A DNA stretch of 64,000 bases from assembly GCF_007993755.1 (NCBI RefSeq), contig NZ_CP042467.1, positions 124,001 to 188,000 on the forward strand, in the 5' to 3' direction. A program made the position numbers and the translations under genes. This DNA is from Microvenator marinus (GTDB lineage Bacteria > Myxococcota_A > Bradymonadia > Bradymonadales > Bradymonadaceae). Under the pieces are notes generated by a model. It saw nothing but the letters and a program-made list of their open reading frames with translations. It searched no databases and was not told the DNA's origin. Below, one piece after another: positions 26,873-36,547 of this stretch (positions are counted from its first letter, which is position 1; the number at the start of each line of letters is the position of its first letter).

Positions 26873-27318
26873 TTAGGTTTTTGGAAACCATTGTCCTTGA
26901 ACCGTCTTCCAGTATTTCGTGAACCTGGACACTGGGCCCTTGTAGTTCACAAACGCAGGCTCCTGCACAAACTCGACATGGTCGAGTGTGCCGAGCCACA
27001 TACCAGTGCCTCGCTTCTCCCAGACTCGGCGCCAGAAGTCTCGCCAAGCCAATTCAAACACGAATTTGTACGCACCTTCACGATACTTTCCGACGGCAAA
27101 TTCGGCGGCTTCTCGCAGTGTGAGCACTCCGTGCCGAAAATAAGGGGAGAGGCGCGTAACCTCGCCAGAGGGTCGACAGCTGCCAGCGCCTTGAGCGCCG
27201 CCTCACGCGTGCCGTCCCATTGGCTCTCGTTGCCTTGAATTTCGGGAAAGTGTTCTTTGATTTGGGCGTACCGCGTTCGTCGGTCCGAGGCCAATGTGAT
27301 TTCAACCGGCTCCTTCAC
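26873..27318 (-). pseudogene. Broken photolyase/cryptochrome-like gene
   Basis: Two frames carry one family. The first starts at the GTG at 27318 and reads EPVEITLASDRRTR through SQWDGTREAALKALAAVDPLA. Near 27160 the homology jumps to another frame: EVTRLSPYFRHGVLTLREAAEF, then FVFELAWRDFWRRVW, a strong photolyase FAD-domain signature. The residues that normally join these blocks (around RNFLDG) are missing. The frame ends about 45 residues after the ELAWRDFWRR helix, without the remaining FAD-binding helices (about 150 residues). It overlaps the DUF2256 stop (GTGA), so it was once a normal downstream operon gene. Confidence 0.7.
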
Positions 27319-27497
27319 GTAGGTTCACCTTCAGAGGCTTGTGACTTGTTGCGACGACACCTCTCCGAGCAGTACTTTACATCCTCCCAGTTCTTGGTCC
27401 ATGACTTGCGCCACGTCATTGTGAGGCCGCAGACCGTGCAGGTTTTACTTGGAAGGGCGGCCTTGTTGCCTTTGAATCCTCTTTTCTTATCTGGCAT
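27315..27497 (-). CDS. DUF2256 zinc-ribbon-like small protein
   Basis: 60 residues: KKRGFKGNKAALPSK, then CTVCG, TWRKSW and KYCSERCRRNK. The two Cys pairs and WRK motif are the DUF2256 signature, probably a small zinc-binding fold. Genes of this family are often next to cryptochrome/photolyase-like genes, and here the stop overlaps the start of the broken photolyase-like gene. The start is the ATG at 27497. Biochemical function is unknown. Confidence 0.88.
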   Translation of the reverse strand: MPDKKRGFKGNKAALPSKTCTVCGLTMTWRKSWTKNWEDVKYCSERCRRNKSQASEGEPT

Positions 27498-27554
27498 GCA
27501 CTCACTCGCTCGAAGCGAAACTTAGGATGCGGGGCCATTGGAGGAGGTGCGCTA

Positions 27555-28217
27555 TCAGAAATCACCCAACCACCCATACGCTTTATGAAGTTTGGCCGTG
27601 GCATCGTCAGCAATGATTTGACCGTGGGCGAGCACGATGGTCTCGGGGGCGTGGTCCAGCAACGTTCGGATTTCATTGCGAGCCACATCACGCTTCATTG
27701 CCAAGCGCTCGAGATTACTAGCGCTCGGGCCAGGGTACGCGCCGCCTAAACCCAAAGCCAATCGTGTTAGCAGTGGGGCGGTTTTGGGAATGTTGAAGAG
27801 TAGGTCTGTTACGATCAACGTCTTGGAAGGCTGGTGAAAGAACACTGCTTCGTTCACAAATGGCAGGCTCTCCAGCACTTTAACCTCAAGCTCGTCCGGC
27901 CAAGGTAGGTGGGCGTCTAGCAGGCCCTCAAACTGTAGGTCTTTGCGTTTTTGGGCGAGACCTGGAGACGCCCACGCGTGAGCCCCCAAGTCCATCCAGG
28001 GTTTAAGGTAGAGATGGTGGAATTTGTTCGGCCCGACCACCCACTTGACCTGGCCAAGAGCGTCCATCTCTCGCCTCAATTCGGGTGTGGGGGCGATGGG
28101 TGAATGGAGAAGAAGGTCATCACCAAAACGTACCACGCTCATCCGAGTTCCGATTTCCACGCCAAAGAATCGCAAGGGCTGGTCAAAAATCCAAAGGTTG
28201 TCATGAACTTGTCGCAT
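27555..28217 (-). CDS. DUF4336 protein (metallo-beta-lactamase-like fold)
   Basis: 220 residues. It begins RQVHDNLWIFDQPLRFFG and contains VVGPNKFHHLYLKPW, PSKTLIVTDLLFNI and ETIVLAHGQII, features of the DUF4336 family, which looks like a reduced metallo-beta-lactamase fold. The canonical HxHxDH motif is not present, so metal binding is uncertain. It begins only 3 bp after the stop of the upstream glycosidase-like lipoprotein gene and is probably co-transcribed with it. Function unknown. Confidence 0.75.
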   Translation of the reverse strand: MRQVHDNLWIFDQPLRFFGVEIGTRMSVVRFGDDLLLHSPIAPTPELRREMDALGQVKWVVGPNKFHHLYLKPWMDLGAHAWASPGLAQKRKDLQFEGLLDAHLPWPDELEVKVLESLPFVNEAVFFHQPSKTLIVTDLLFNIPKTAPLLTRLALGLGGAYPGPSASNLERLAMKRDVARNEIRTLLDHAPETIVLAHGQIIADDATAKLHKAYGWLGDF

Positions 28218-28220
28218 CGC

Positions 28221-29645
28221 CTACCTCGAGCCCGCGAGTGTCGCATTGAATTCCAGCCTTTGCCCGGGAAGCAGGCGCTCGGACTTCAGCTGGATGGCCG
28301 GGGCGTTTTGGGTTGGTGAGCCAGAATTGAATCTGAAAGTCCTGGATTCGCCAGGCAGGAGGCCGCGCAAGCTGGCGTCACTTCGCTCTTCGCCCAGCTC
28401 AACCCAGGCTTCGTAGTAGAACGGTGCCACGCCTTCATTGGTGATGTGAACCTCCGAGTATTCTTCGCAGATTTCAAAGTGCGTAACGCGGAAAGCATAT
28501 CCGGTGTTCAGCCCTGCCTCTCGAATTCTGGCGGTGCTTTGGTGCTCGGGTTGGCCATCACCAATCATGTACGTGATGTGGAACTCTTGGGATTCTTCCG
28601 AAAAAGTTCGTCCATGGATGCCGTCTGAGTTGAGAACGTTCTCCTGGTCGAATGCGGAATAGTAAGAAAACTCTCCGCCGTGAGGGGCTCGTTGATACCT
28701 TGCCGAGTGGTCGAAGAAATTCCACATGTCTGTGTTATAGCCGTCGTGCTCAGAGTGCATGAACGAGTCGTCAAAGACTCCGAATCGCAAGTCCCTCAGG
28801 GCTTGGTTAATGGAGAATGGCGAGTAGTAGGAGCTTCCAGCGTCAATGGAAACGCTCCAAATCAAATCTTCTAGATGCTGGTCAAGATGATTGAGAAAAG
28901 TCTCTTGAAATGCGTGAGACGGAAATTCTTGGCCGATTTCACGTGGCCCTTCGTATATATGGTATTCGGCCCATAACCCGAAGCCGACCTGCAAGAACGC
29001 AATTCTGGGGTCAGAGTCATACCGCTCGGCAAAGGCTTCGAAGAAGTCTAGATGAAACTGCTGAAGCGTAGCGCTGGACCAGTCTGGGAACGAGGTAGTC
29101 TGACCCTCTGTGGTACCAGTAGTTTCCTGATACGTTGCGCTATCCTTGATCCATTGAGGGACCTCTGTGGGGCGGCCGGGCCAGACGTAGTGGAACCTGA
29201 TGATGGCTTGATTTTCACGGCTCGCAATGCGGTCGAGGAGGGCGTCAAAAGCTCTCCAGTCGTAGGTTCCGGGACCGGTGGAGATTGCTCCCGGCGAGGC
29301 GTAAGCGAACTCAAGTGCGATGTTTCCAGGCTCGGTTTTTACGGCGTTCGAATTCCAACTCGATTCCCAGAGCACAATTCCTGTCATAGGCTGGACGCGA
29401 GTAATCTCGGAGTTTAGCGCGGGGAGCCAGCAGTCCGCGGATTGATCGGGCGAGGCAGTCTGGTCTGGCGAGTCTGAGTCATCGCCGTCGTCCGCTTCGT
29501 TAGTTGTACCCTGATCATCTTCGACTGGCATGTCTGAAAAGGCGGAGTCCGGCAAACCCAAGTCCGCTGTGTTTGCATTGGCAGAGTCGTTGGTGCAGCT
29601 AGGTCCTAAGGCCGCTAGAAAAAAGGCAATGATGAGTCGATTCAC
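28221..29645 (-). CDS. Secreted lipoprotein with glycosidase-like barrel (DUF4832-like)
   Basis: 474 residues. A lipoprotein signal (FFLAALGPSC) is followed by about 50 residues of Asp/Ser/Thr-rich linker. The middle resembles a glycoside hydrolase TIM barrel: TYDWRAFDALLDRI, IIRFHYVWPGRPTEVPQWI and RIAFLQVGFGLWAEYHIYEG, with candidate acidic residues. The C-terminus (HITNEGVAPFYYEAWVEL, LLPGESRTF) looks like a DUF4832 beta domain. It probably acts on an extracellular polysaccharide. The start is a GTG at 29645. Family assignment is by pattern only. Confidence 0.6.
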   Translation of the reverse strand: MNRLIIAFFLAALGPSCTNDSANANTADLGLPDSAFSDMPVEDDQGTTNEADDGDDSDSPDQTASPDQSADCWLPALNSEITRVQPMTGIVLWESSWNSNAVKTEPGNIALEFAYASPGAISTGPGTYDWRAFDALLDRIASRENQAIIRFHYVWPGRPTEVPQWIKDSATYQETTGTTEGQTTSFPDWSSATLQQFHLDFFEAFAERYDSDPRIAFLQVGFGLWAEYHIYEGPREIGQEFPSHAFQETFLNHLDQHLEDLIWSVSIDAGSSYYSPFSINQALRDLRFGVFDDSFMHSEHDGYNTDMWNFFDHSARYQRAPHGGEFSYYSAFDQENVLNSDGIHGRTFSEESQEFHITYMIGDGQPEHQSTARIREAGLNTGYAFRVTHFEICEEYSEVHITNEGVAPFYYEAWVELGEERSDASLRGLLPGESRTFRFNSGSPTQNAPAIQLKSERLLPGQRLEFNATLAGSR

Positions 29646-29754
29646 AGTGGGAGCTCGCGCGAGTGTATGGGCAGAATAGCTCTACCGACACGCATTTGAA
29701 ACCTTGCGCGAAAAATTACTCTCTAAGCAATAGTTCTCCACGCGGAGGTCAGAG

Positions 29755-30108
29755 ATGTCGATGGAAACGCTCGGTATATTGGTTGGTTTGTTCGTGGTGA
29801 TGCTCGTACTCAAGAAGGTCATGACGGGCAAAACGATTAGCGGCGCAGAGGCCCGATCCCTCGTCGAGTCGGGAGCTGTGCTCGTCGATGTGAGGACCCC
29901 TGAGGAGTTCAGTTCCGGTCATATCAAGGGAGCCAAGAATATCCCGGCCTCTGAGATCGATCAGCGTGCCTCGGAGTTGCCCAAGGACAAGCCTGTGGTG
30001 GTGTACTGCAGGTCAGGCGCTAGGAGCGGCCGCGCTCGGTCCATCTTGGTGTCCAAAGGGTATCAAGACGTGCATAACCTCGGGCCGATGGGAGCGTGGT
30101 CGAGTTAG
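29755..30108 (+). CDS. Membrane-anchored rhodanese-domain protein
   Basis: 117 residues. One N-terminal helix (TLGILVGLFVVMLVLKKV) is followed by a single rhodanese domain: LVDVRTPEEFSSGHIKGAKNIP and the active-site loop VVYCRSGARSGRA with the catalytic Cys. Such proteins transfer sulfane sulfur or act as phosphatase-like modules. The ATG at 29755 has GGAGG 6 nt upstream. Its last codons overlap the end of the convergent diguanylate cyclase gene. Confidence 0.9.
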   Translation: MSMETLGILVGLFVVMLVLKKVMTGKTISGAEARSLVESGAVLVDVRTPEEFSSGHIKGAKNIPASEIDQRASELPKDKPVVVYCRSGARSGRARSILVSKGYQDVHNLGPMGAWSS

Positions 30109-32642
30109 ATCTGCACAACCACCACGCGATTTTTGCCGGCGCGTTTTGCTTGGTAGCAGGCATCGTCCGCGGCACTCATCAGTGATTCTTGGTCAATGCC
30201 GGATTCAAAAATAGCGACGCCCACGCTCACCGAGATTGTGAGTTGGCTTTCTTCCCACGGAATTGCCATATCCTGAATCAGCGACCGGACATGTTCGGAG
30301 ATCTCGATTGCGCGGTGTTTTGGGCAGCCTGGAAGTACCAGGGCAAACTCATCACCACCGATTCTGGCAGCGACGTCATCTTTTCGTATTGCCGATTTGA
30401 GCCGCTTTGCGACTTCACGCAAAAGTGCGTCTCCTGCGGCGTGGCCGTGCGTATCATTGATTCCTTTGAACTCGTCTAGGTCTATCAGAGCGAGACTGGA
30501 GTGCTTGGAAGCTGAAGCTATCGTGTCCTCGATGGCACGCTCAAAGCCTCGACGATTGGCCAGTTCGGTCAGAGGATCAATTTGCGCGAGAAGATCGGAA
30601 TTCAAACTTCGTTGTCGCTCGGCACTCGTGTCATGAATGACCAAAAGTATATCCGGATGCTCGTCCTCGCCAAGCGGTGTTCCCATGATGGAAACAGGGA
30701 TTTGCCTACCTTGACTCTGCACGACAAGGTCCGACTTTTGACTCAACGAGCCTGCGAAAGCCGGCGATAACTTTGACATGTCAATGTTCTCACCCTTTCC
30801 GTCTTCATTGCGAAGTACCAGGACGTCGAGAATCCGCTTTTCCAAAACCTCTGCGATATCCACTCCAAGGAGAGTTAACGCAACCGAGTTCGCGTACTTG
30901 ATCTTGAGTTTTGCATCAACGAGTAGAATCGCATCTCCAACCGATTCAAGTATAGTTCTTGTGTGTTGTTCTTTCTCGATCAGTTGTGCTTTGGCGACTC
31001 GCTCCGCGGTAACGTCCTGAATCAAGGAGACGAAGTGAAGTGGGTGGCCATCGGCATCATGAACCAGCGATACAGAGAGCCGTCCCCAGAGGAAGGACCC
31101 ATCCTTGCGGAAGTATCGTTTGTCCATTTGATAAGTACTTCGAATTCCAGCGAGGACTTCTTGAAGAAGCTCAAGGTCCTTGTCCAAGTCTTCTTTGTGG
31201 GTCAGGGACTGAAAGTTCGTAACAAGAAGTTCCTTGCGAGAGTATCCAAGCATGTGACAAAGGGCCGGGTTGACATCGATCCAAGCTCCCTGCAAGGAAA
31301 CCAGGGCGAACCCGTGGGCGGCGGATTCAAAGGCTCCTGAGAATTTCTCGGTTTCCAGTCGTGCCTTTTCTTCAATGAGCTTAAGATCTGAGATGTCGAG
31401 CCGGGTTCCTGATACCGCCAAGGGTACGCCATCAGCGGTCCACTGGTGAACGCGGCCGCGGTCATGCACCCAAACCCAGTGACCGTTTTTGTGCGCCACA
31501 CGATATCTTATGTCGAAGTCTGGCATCTCGGATTCAAGGCCTTTCATGGCCGTTCTGAACTTCTCAACGTCATCGGAATGGATCAGTCTCTCCCAAAGAT
31601 CGAAACTTAAAGGTTCCAACTCTGCAAGGGTATAGCCAACAATGTCCGCCCAACGGTCGTTAACACGCGCCTCTCCGCTTTGAAGGTTCCATTCCCATGT
31701 ACCCGCATGAGTGCCCTCGATGATGGTCGCCAAACGGCGCCGTTCTTCGGCCAAGGTCCCAACTAGCGTATGCATCTGAGTGACGTCGTTCATCACCATG
31801 ACGGCACCTCGCACCATACCGTCTGGCCCTTGGATGGTGTTCGCTGAACAATTCACAACGCGCGCAGATGCGCCGGGGATTTTGAGCAGAAGCGTGCGGT
31901 TTCTAAACAATGTCCCGGAACAAGCCGCTTGAAGGGGGTGGTCATCAAGACTGAGTAGAGTTTCAGAATCAGGAAGGAGCAACTCGTGAGTGCCGTACCA
32001 TTGACTCAGCGGCATGCCTTGGTTGTTCATCCCGAACCAACTGATCGCGACATCATTGAGTTCAACGGGAACGTCCTGCCCCAGACACGTGACTACTGCT
32101 GACGGTAATGTAGCAAGGGTTTGAGCGTGAACCAAGTTGTCTACAATGCGTTGGTCCCTTTCTCGACTCGATTCAAGGACACGAAGCGCAGATTTAGCGA
32201 GTTCCCTCAGGGCGAGCTTTTGCGAGGGTTTGAGATCTCTGGGTTCAAAGTCGATGACACAAAGCGTGCCGTATCGATATCCTGCGCTCCCGACTAGCGG
32301 AACTCCAAAGTAGAATCGAATATGGGGAGGGCCAGTCACGAGGGGGTTGTTCTTGAACCGCTGATCCTCCAAGGTGTCTTGAACTTCCAGTGGCTCGTCG
32401 CTGAGAATAGCGTAGCTGCAAAGTGCAACGTCTCTCGCAGTTTCCGCAACGTCTATTCCACATTGTGATTTGAACCATTGACGATCCAAGTCAACGATGC
32501 TGACAAGCGAGACAGGCACCTCGCAGAGTGCCGCTGCAGCGCGTGTGATTCCGTCGAGGATCGGATCTGGTTCAGTATCTAAGACGCGCAGGTCCCTGAC
32601 TGCCTGCAGACGCTCCAGCTCTTTGCTATTCAAATCCTTCAT
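30105..32642 (-). CDS. GAF-PAS diguanylate cyclase
   Basis: 845 residues. A GAF domain lies at about residues 20-160 (ALCEVPVSLVSIVDLDRQWFKS). Four PAS-like segments follow to about residue 650, including GTWEWNLQSGEARVNDRWADIVGYT and PALCHMLGYSRKELL, each with a PAC-like tail. The C-terminus is a GGDEF domain with an intact active site RIGGDEFALVLPG and an inhibitory I-site RKDD five residues before it. No EAL or HD-GYP domain is present and no transmembrane helix is evident. It should make c-di-GMP in response to cytosolic signals such as ligand, redox or light; the signal is unknown. Confidence 0.9.
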   Translation of the reverse strand: MKDLNSKELERLQAVRDLRVLDTEPDPILDGITRAAAALCEVPVSLVSIVDLDRQWFKSQCGIDVAETARDVALCSYAILSDEPLEVQDTLEDQRFKNNPLVTGPPHIRFYFGVPLVGSAGYRYGTLCVIDFEPRDLKPSQKLALRELAKSALRVLESSRERDQRIVDNLVHAQTLATLPSAVVTCLGQDVPVELNDVAISWFGMNNQGMPLSQWYGTHELLLPDSETLLSLDDHPLQAACSGTLFRNRTLLLKIPGASARVVNCSANTIQGPDGMVRGAVMVMNDVTQMHTLVGTLAEERRRLATIIEGTHAGTWEWNLQSGEARVNDRWADIVGYTLAELEPLSFDLWERLIHSDDVEKFRTAMKGLESEMPDFDIRYRVAHKNGHWVWVHDRGRVHQWTADGVPLAVSGTRLDISDLKLIEEKARLETEKFSGAFESAAHGFALVSLQGAWIDVNPALCHMLGYSRKELLVTNFQSLTHKEDLDKDLELLQEVLAGIRSTYQMDKRYFRKDGSFLWGRLSVSLVHDADGHPLHFVSLIQDVTAERVAKAQLIEKEQHTRTILESVGDAILLVDAKLKIKYANSVALTLLGVDIAEVLEKRILDVLVLRNEDGKGENIDMSKLSPAFAGSLSQKSDLVVQSQGRQIPVSIMGTPLGEDEHPDILLVIHDTSAERQRSLNSDLLAQIDPLTELANRRGFERAIEDTIASASKHSSLALIDLDEFKGINDTHGHAAGDALLREVAKRLKSAIRKDDVAARIGGDEFALVLPGCPKHRAIEISEHVRSLIQDMAIPWEESQLTISVSVGVAIFESGIDQESLMSAADDACYQAKRAGKNRVVVVQI

Positions 32643-32742
32643 AACTTAACCTTGTCGGTTTCAGTCTGTTTGGGAGGACGATAGAGCGTTTGGGCTAATT
32701 CGTCGACTCTCCACTATGCATGGCGCTTCAGCTTTCTGGCGA

Positions 32743-35196
32743 CTATTTAACTCGCTGACTCAGAGGGTCATATAGGGGGCGCAAGGAAACGCGCGCCGGG
32801 ACTAGTTCGTTGGCCACCTGAACCTTCCAACTCCCAGAAGAGAGCCAATCATTCGTTATAGGTTCGTCTGATTCCAACATCGCGAGTCCAACCGCGCCTC
32901 CAAGCGTCCACCCATAAGACGCTGAGCGCACGTAACCCAAAGCTTTACCATCCCTCAAGACCGGCTCCGCATGGAAGAGCAGGGCGTCTGGGTGGTCTAG
33001 AAGCACCTGAACCATGCGTTTCTTGAGCGGCCCCTGCGCTTTCTTAGCGAGAAGTGCCTCTTTGCCCAAGAAGCCTCCGTCCTTGTTGAAGTCGGAGGCG
33101 AATCCCAGTCCAGCAGAGAGGACGTCATCCGTGTTGTCGATGTCGTGCCCCCAGTCTCGGTACCCTTTCTCCATTCGGCAGCTTGCGAGCGCCTTGAGGC
33201 CCGCGTGGACAAGCCCGAGTGGCTCACCTGCATCCACGATGCGTTCGTACACGTGAGCGGCCATCTCGGTGGGAATGAAGAGCTCGTAGCCGAGCTCGCC
33301 AAGGTACGTGATGCGTTGGCAAAGGACTTGGGCGAACCCGATATCGATGAACCGCGATGTGCGGAAGCCGAAGGCGTCATTGGAGAGGTCTTCGGAGGTA
33401 AGTTTTTGCAAGAGTTCGCGGGACTTGGGGCCTTGAATGTTGAGCTGTGTCCAGCCGCTTGTGACGTCGGTTACAAAGGCGTGTGAGCCTTCGAAATGGC
33501 GGCGCATCCAGGTTTCTACGTGGCGTAGGCACGTGTCCGAGGCGACCACAAAAAACCTCTCGTCGTCGAGCTTCGTCACGGTGAGGTCGGCCTCGATTCC
33601 ACCCGCGCCATTCAACCACTGCGTATAGGTGACGCGCTCGCGCTCGCCGTTCACATCGTTGGTGGAAAGCCAGTTTAACAGGCGCCCGGCGTCTTTCCCC
33701 TGAACTTCGAATTTGGACATAAACGACATGTCCATCACGATGACGCCTTCTCTTACTGCTTTGTGCTCGCGCTCCCAATGGCTCCACCACTCGGTTTTAG
33801 CGAATGAGAGCGGCACGGGGTCTGGGGTTTGACCAGCTCCGGCGTACCAGTCGGCGCCTTCCCAACCGCTAACGTCCTTAAAATAGGCACCTTGTGCCTT
33901 GAGTTGCTCATGCAGGACCGAACGCTTGATCCCGCGGGCGGTGCTCATTGAGCGGAAAGGGTAGTGGCACTGATAGACGAGCCCCAGGCTCTCCACGGTT
34001 CGTGTTCGCCGGTATTCTGGGGTGGATTGGTAAGTCTGCAGGCGGTCAATGTTGAAGCCCGTCATGTCGACATCTGGCTGCCCATTGATGATCCAATGGG
34101 CGAGCACCCGGCCTACGCCTCCTCCTGTGAGGATACCGATGGAATTTAGACCGGCTGCGACGAAGTAGTTGCGCAATTCGGGTGCTTCTCCGAGACACGG
34201 CTTTAGGTCGGGCGTAAAGCTCTCCGGTCCGCAGAAGAACTTTTTGATTCCGGTTTCCATGGTGATTGGCACGCGTGCCATCGCACGTTCAAGATAGGGC
34301 GTCATGCGGTCCCAATCGGGTGGGATTTCGCCAAAATGAAAGTCTTCTGGGATGCCGCCGACCTTCCAGGGGGCGCATTCGGGCTCAAAGAGCCCAAGCA
34401 TCAGTCCGCCTCCTTCTTCGCGATAGTAGCCGTGGGAGGCTGGGTCTTCGAGGACAGGCCAAGACTTTGAGACACCTTCAATGGGTGCGGTAAGCAAGTA
34501 ATAGTGCTCTGCCGCCTGTAGCGGGATGTTGACGCCGGATTTGGCCCCGAGCTGCCTGGCCCATATACCCGCGCAATTGACCACAACTTCACACGCAATA
34601 TCACCGTGTTCGGTGCGCACGCCTTTGACCGAGCGCCCGTCGTGAATCACGTCTAAGACGGCACAGTCTTCGATGATTCGCGCGCCTTGCTTCTTGGCTC
34701 CCATCCCCAAGGCCATCGTTACGTCTACTGGGTTTACGCGGCCATCGTCAGGTACGTAGAAACCCGCCAGGACATCATCCACATTGGCCAGTGGAAAGAG
34801 CTCGAGGACCTCTTGGGGTGAGATTTCCTGGACGTCGATGCCCATGAGCCGGTTGAATGCGGAGACGCGTCTATACTCTTCTAGTCGGTCCTTGTCGGAT
34901 GCAACTTCGATGAAGCCGACTTGCATCAATCCGGTAGCCTGGCCCGTTTCTTCTTCAAGGCGGGCGTAGAGGTCGCGCGTGTACTTCCGCATCTCGGTCG
35001 ATGTTTCAGACGTAGACCCGAAGGTGACCATGAGGCCGGCCGAGTGCCACGTGGTGCCTGCCGTGAGCTTGTTTCGCTCAAGGAGCACCACGTCTTTGCA
35101 CCCGCCATGAGCGAGGTGATAGGCAACCGAGGTTCCGATAACGCCGCCGCCTATGACGACGACACGAGCTTGTTTAGGAAAGTTTTGAATAGTCAT
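32743..35196 (-). CDS. Dimethylglycine/sarcosine dehydrogenase-like FAD enzyme with GcvT domain
   Basis: 817 residues. The N-terminal FAD oxidoreductase domain has VVVIGGGVIGTSVAYHLAHGG and LTAGTTWHSAGLM; the His in TTWHSAGL is the position of covalent FAD attachment in dimethylglycine dehydrogenase. The C-terminal half (from about residue 430) matches the aminomethyltransferase (GcvT) fold, for example LSTNDVNGERERVTYTQWLN and GLKALASCRMEKGYRDWGHD. The family demethylates N-methylglycines and passes the one-carbon unit to tetrahydrofolate. The gene stands alone. Choice between dimethylglycine and sarcosine is uncertain. Confidence 0.88.
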   Translation of the reverse strand: MTIQNFPKQARVVVIGGGVIGTSVAYHLAHGGCKDVVLLERNKLTAGTTWHSAGLMVTFGSTSETSTEMRKYTRDLYARLEEETGQATGLMQVGFIEVASDKDRLEEYRRVSAFNRLMGIDVQEISPQEVLELFPLANVDDVLAGFYVPDDGRVNPVDVTMALGMGAKKQGARIIEDCAVLDVIHDGRSVKGVRTEHGDIACEVVVNCAGIWARQLGAKSGVNIPLQAAEHYYLLTAPIEGVSKSWPVLEDPASHGYYREEGGGLMLGLFEPECAPWKVGGIPEDFHFGEIPPDWDRMTPYLERAMARVPITMETGIKKFFCGPESFTPDLKPCLGEAPELRNYFVAAGLNSIGILTGGGVGRVLAHWIINGQPDVDMTGFNIDRLQTYQSTPEYRRTRTVESLGLVYQCHYPFRSMSTARGIKRSVLHEQLKAQGAYFKDVSGWEGADWYAGAGQTPDPVPLSFAKTEWWSHWEREHKAVREGVIVMDMSFMSKFEVQGKDAGRLLNWLSTNDVNGERERVTYTQWLNGAGGIEADLTVTKLDDERFFVVASDTCLRHVETWMRRHFEGSHAFVTDVTSGWTQLNIQGPKSRELLQKLTSEDLSNDAFGFRTSRFIDIGFAQVLCQRITYLGELGYELFIPTEMAAHVYERIVDAGEPLGLVHAGLKALASCRMEKGYRDWGHDIDNTDDVLSAGLGFASDFNKDGGFLGKEALLAKKAQGPLKKRMVQVLLDHPDALLFHAEPVLRDGKALGYVRSASYGWTLGGAVGLAMLESDEPITNDWLSSGSWKVQVANELVPARVSLRPLYDPLSQRVK

Positions 35197-35293
35197 AGCG
35201 CCGCGGAAATTACTCCGGGCGGATGTTCTTGTCTACGCGTACTCACTCGGCGTATGCTTGCGCGGGCAAACCACTAGATTGATCCATCCTAAA

Positions 35294-36547
35294 ATGAACC
35301 AAGATACCGTTGAACTTTTGAAAAGAATTGAGATGGGCGAAGATTCAGTCTTCGAACTCAAGAGACTGGAGTTTGAGGGATCTAAGGTAAAATCTCCGCA
35401 TCGCAACTCCATGGCCGATGAGCTGGCTGCAATGGCGAACTCTTCGCACGGTACCGTGGTGCTAGGAGTCGACGACGATAGCCGTGAGATTATCGGGATT
35501 CCACTGGATAATCTAGACGCAACGGAGGCGTGGATCCGAAACATCGCCAACGACCTGATTGACCCACCGCTCGATTGTGTGATTCGAAAGGTGCTTGTCG
35601 AGATCGAGGGAGTTGAGAAGTACCTCGTCCGTGTGGACGTTCCTAGAAGCCTTTTTGTCCATAAAAGCCCGAATGGCTACTTCCGCAGAATCGGTAGTTC
35701 CAAACGAGAGCTCAAGCCGGATGCCCTCGCTCGACTTTTCCAACAGCGGAGTCAGGCGAGGATCATCAGATTTGACGAGCAGGCTGTGCCTGGAACTGGG
35801 GTAGACACACTTAAACCCGAGTTATGGCAACGATTTCGCGGGGTATTGTCGTCGAAGGATGATTTGGAATTCTTGCAGAAGATGAAGCTGATAGTTTCCA
35901 CGGACGAGGGAGTCAGTCGAGCGACCGTAAGTGGGGTTTTGATGGCTAGTGAAGAGCCTCACCAGCATCTGCCTAACGCATTCATTCAAGCTGTCCTTTA
36001 CAGAGGGACCGAAAGGCACGCTGCAAAGCAACTCGATGCCAAGGATATTGTGGGTCCTCTCGACGTTCAGATAAAGGAGGCATGCAAATTTGTTGAGCGA
36101 AACACGAGAGTTTATGCAATCAAGGCGCCGAATCGCATCGAGATTCCTCAATATTCGATGAACGCCGTTTTTGAAGCAGTTGTGAATGCCGTTGCACACC
36201 GTGATTACGCCATCTACGCATCCAAAATCAGGCTCCACGTCTTCAGTGATAGGCTGGAAATCTATTCCCCTGGTTCCATACCAAACACGATGACCATCGA
36301 GAGTCTTAGTGAACGTCAGGCTGCTCGCAATGAGCTCATCACATCGTTATTGGCGCGATGTCCGATGAACGTTGAAGTCTATGGAACGCAGCGCAGTTAC
36401 ATCATGGATAAGCGCGGGGAAGGCGTTCCCATCATCATTTCGGAGAGTGAGGCGCTATCCGGTCGTCGCCCGGTGTTCGAGCTCATTGATGACGCGGAAC
36501 TCAAGCTGACGATTTGGGGAGCGGAACCGCCGGAAGTGAATGACTAG
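35294..36547 (+). CDS. AlbA_2-domain protein with GHKL-like C-terminus
   Basis: About 417 residues. The N-terminal AlbA_2 (Schlafen-like) domain reads EDSVFELKRLEFEG, ADELAAMANSSHGTVVLGVDDD and GYFRRIGSSKREL. The C-terminal part FEAVVNAVAHRDYA and DRLEIYSPGSIPNTMTI is the HATPase_c_4 module found with AlbA_2 in putative transcriptional regulators once labelled RecG-like. No helicase motifs are present. Such genes are common in defence or mobile regions. The ATG at 35294 fits the family start; its Shine-Dalgarno is weak. Confidence 0.78.
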   Translation: MNQDTVELLKRIEMGEDSVFELKRLEFEGSKVKSPHRNSMADELAAMANSSHGTVVLGVDDDSREIIGIPLDNLDATEAWIRNIANDLIDPPLDCVIRKVLVEIEGVEKYLVRVDVPRSLFVHKSPNGYFRRIGSSKRELKPDALARLFQQRSQARIIRFDEQAVPGTGVDTLKPELWQRFRGVLSSKDDLEFLQKMKLIVSTDEGVSRATVSGVLMASEEPHQHLPNAFIQAVLYRGTERHAAKQLDAKDIVGPLDVQIKEACKFVERNTRVYAIKAPNRIEIPQYSMNAVFEAVVNAVAHRDYAIYASKIRLHVFSDRLEIYSPGSIPNTMTIESLSERQAARNELITSLLARCPMNVEVYGTQRSYIMDKRGEGVPIIISESEALSGRRPVFELIDDAELKLTIWGAEPPEVND

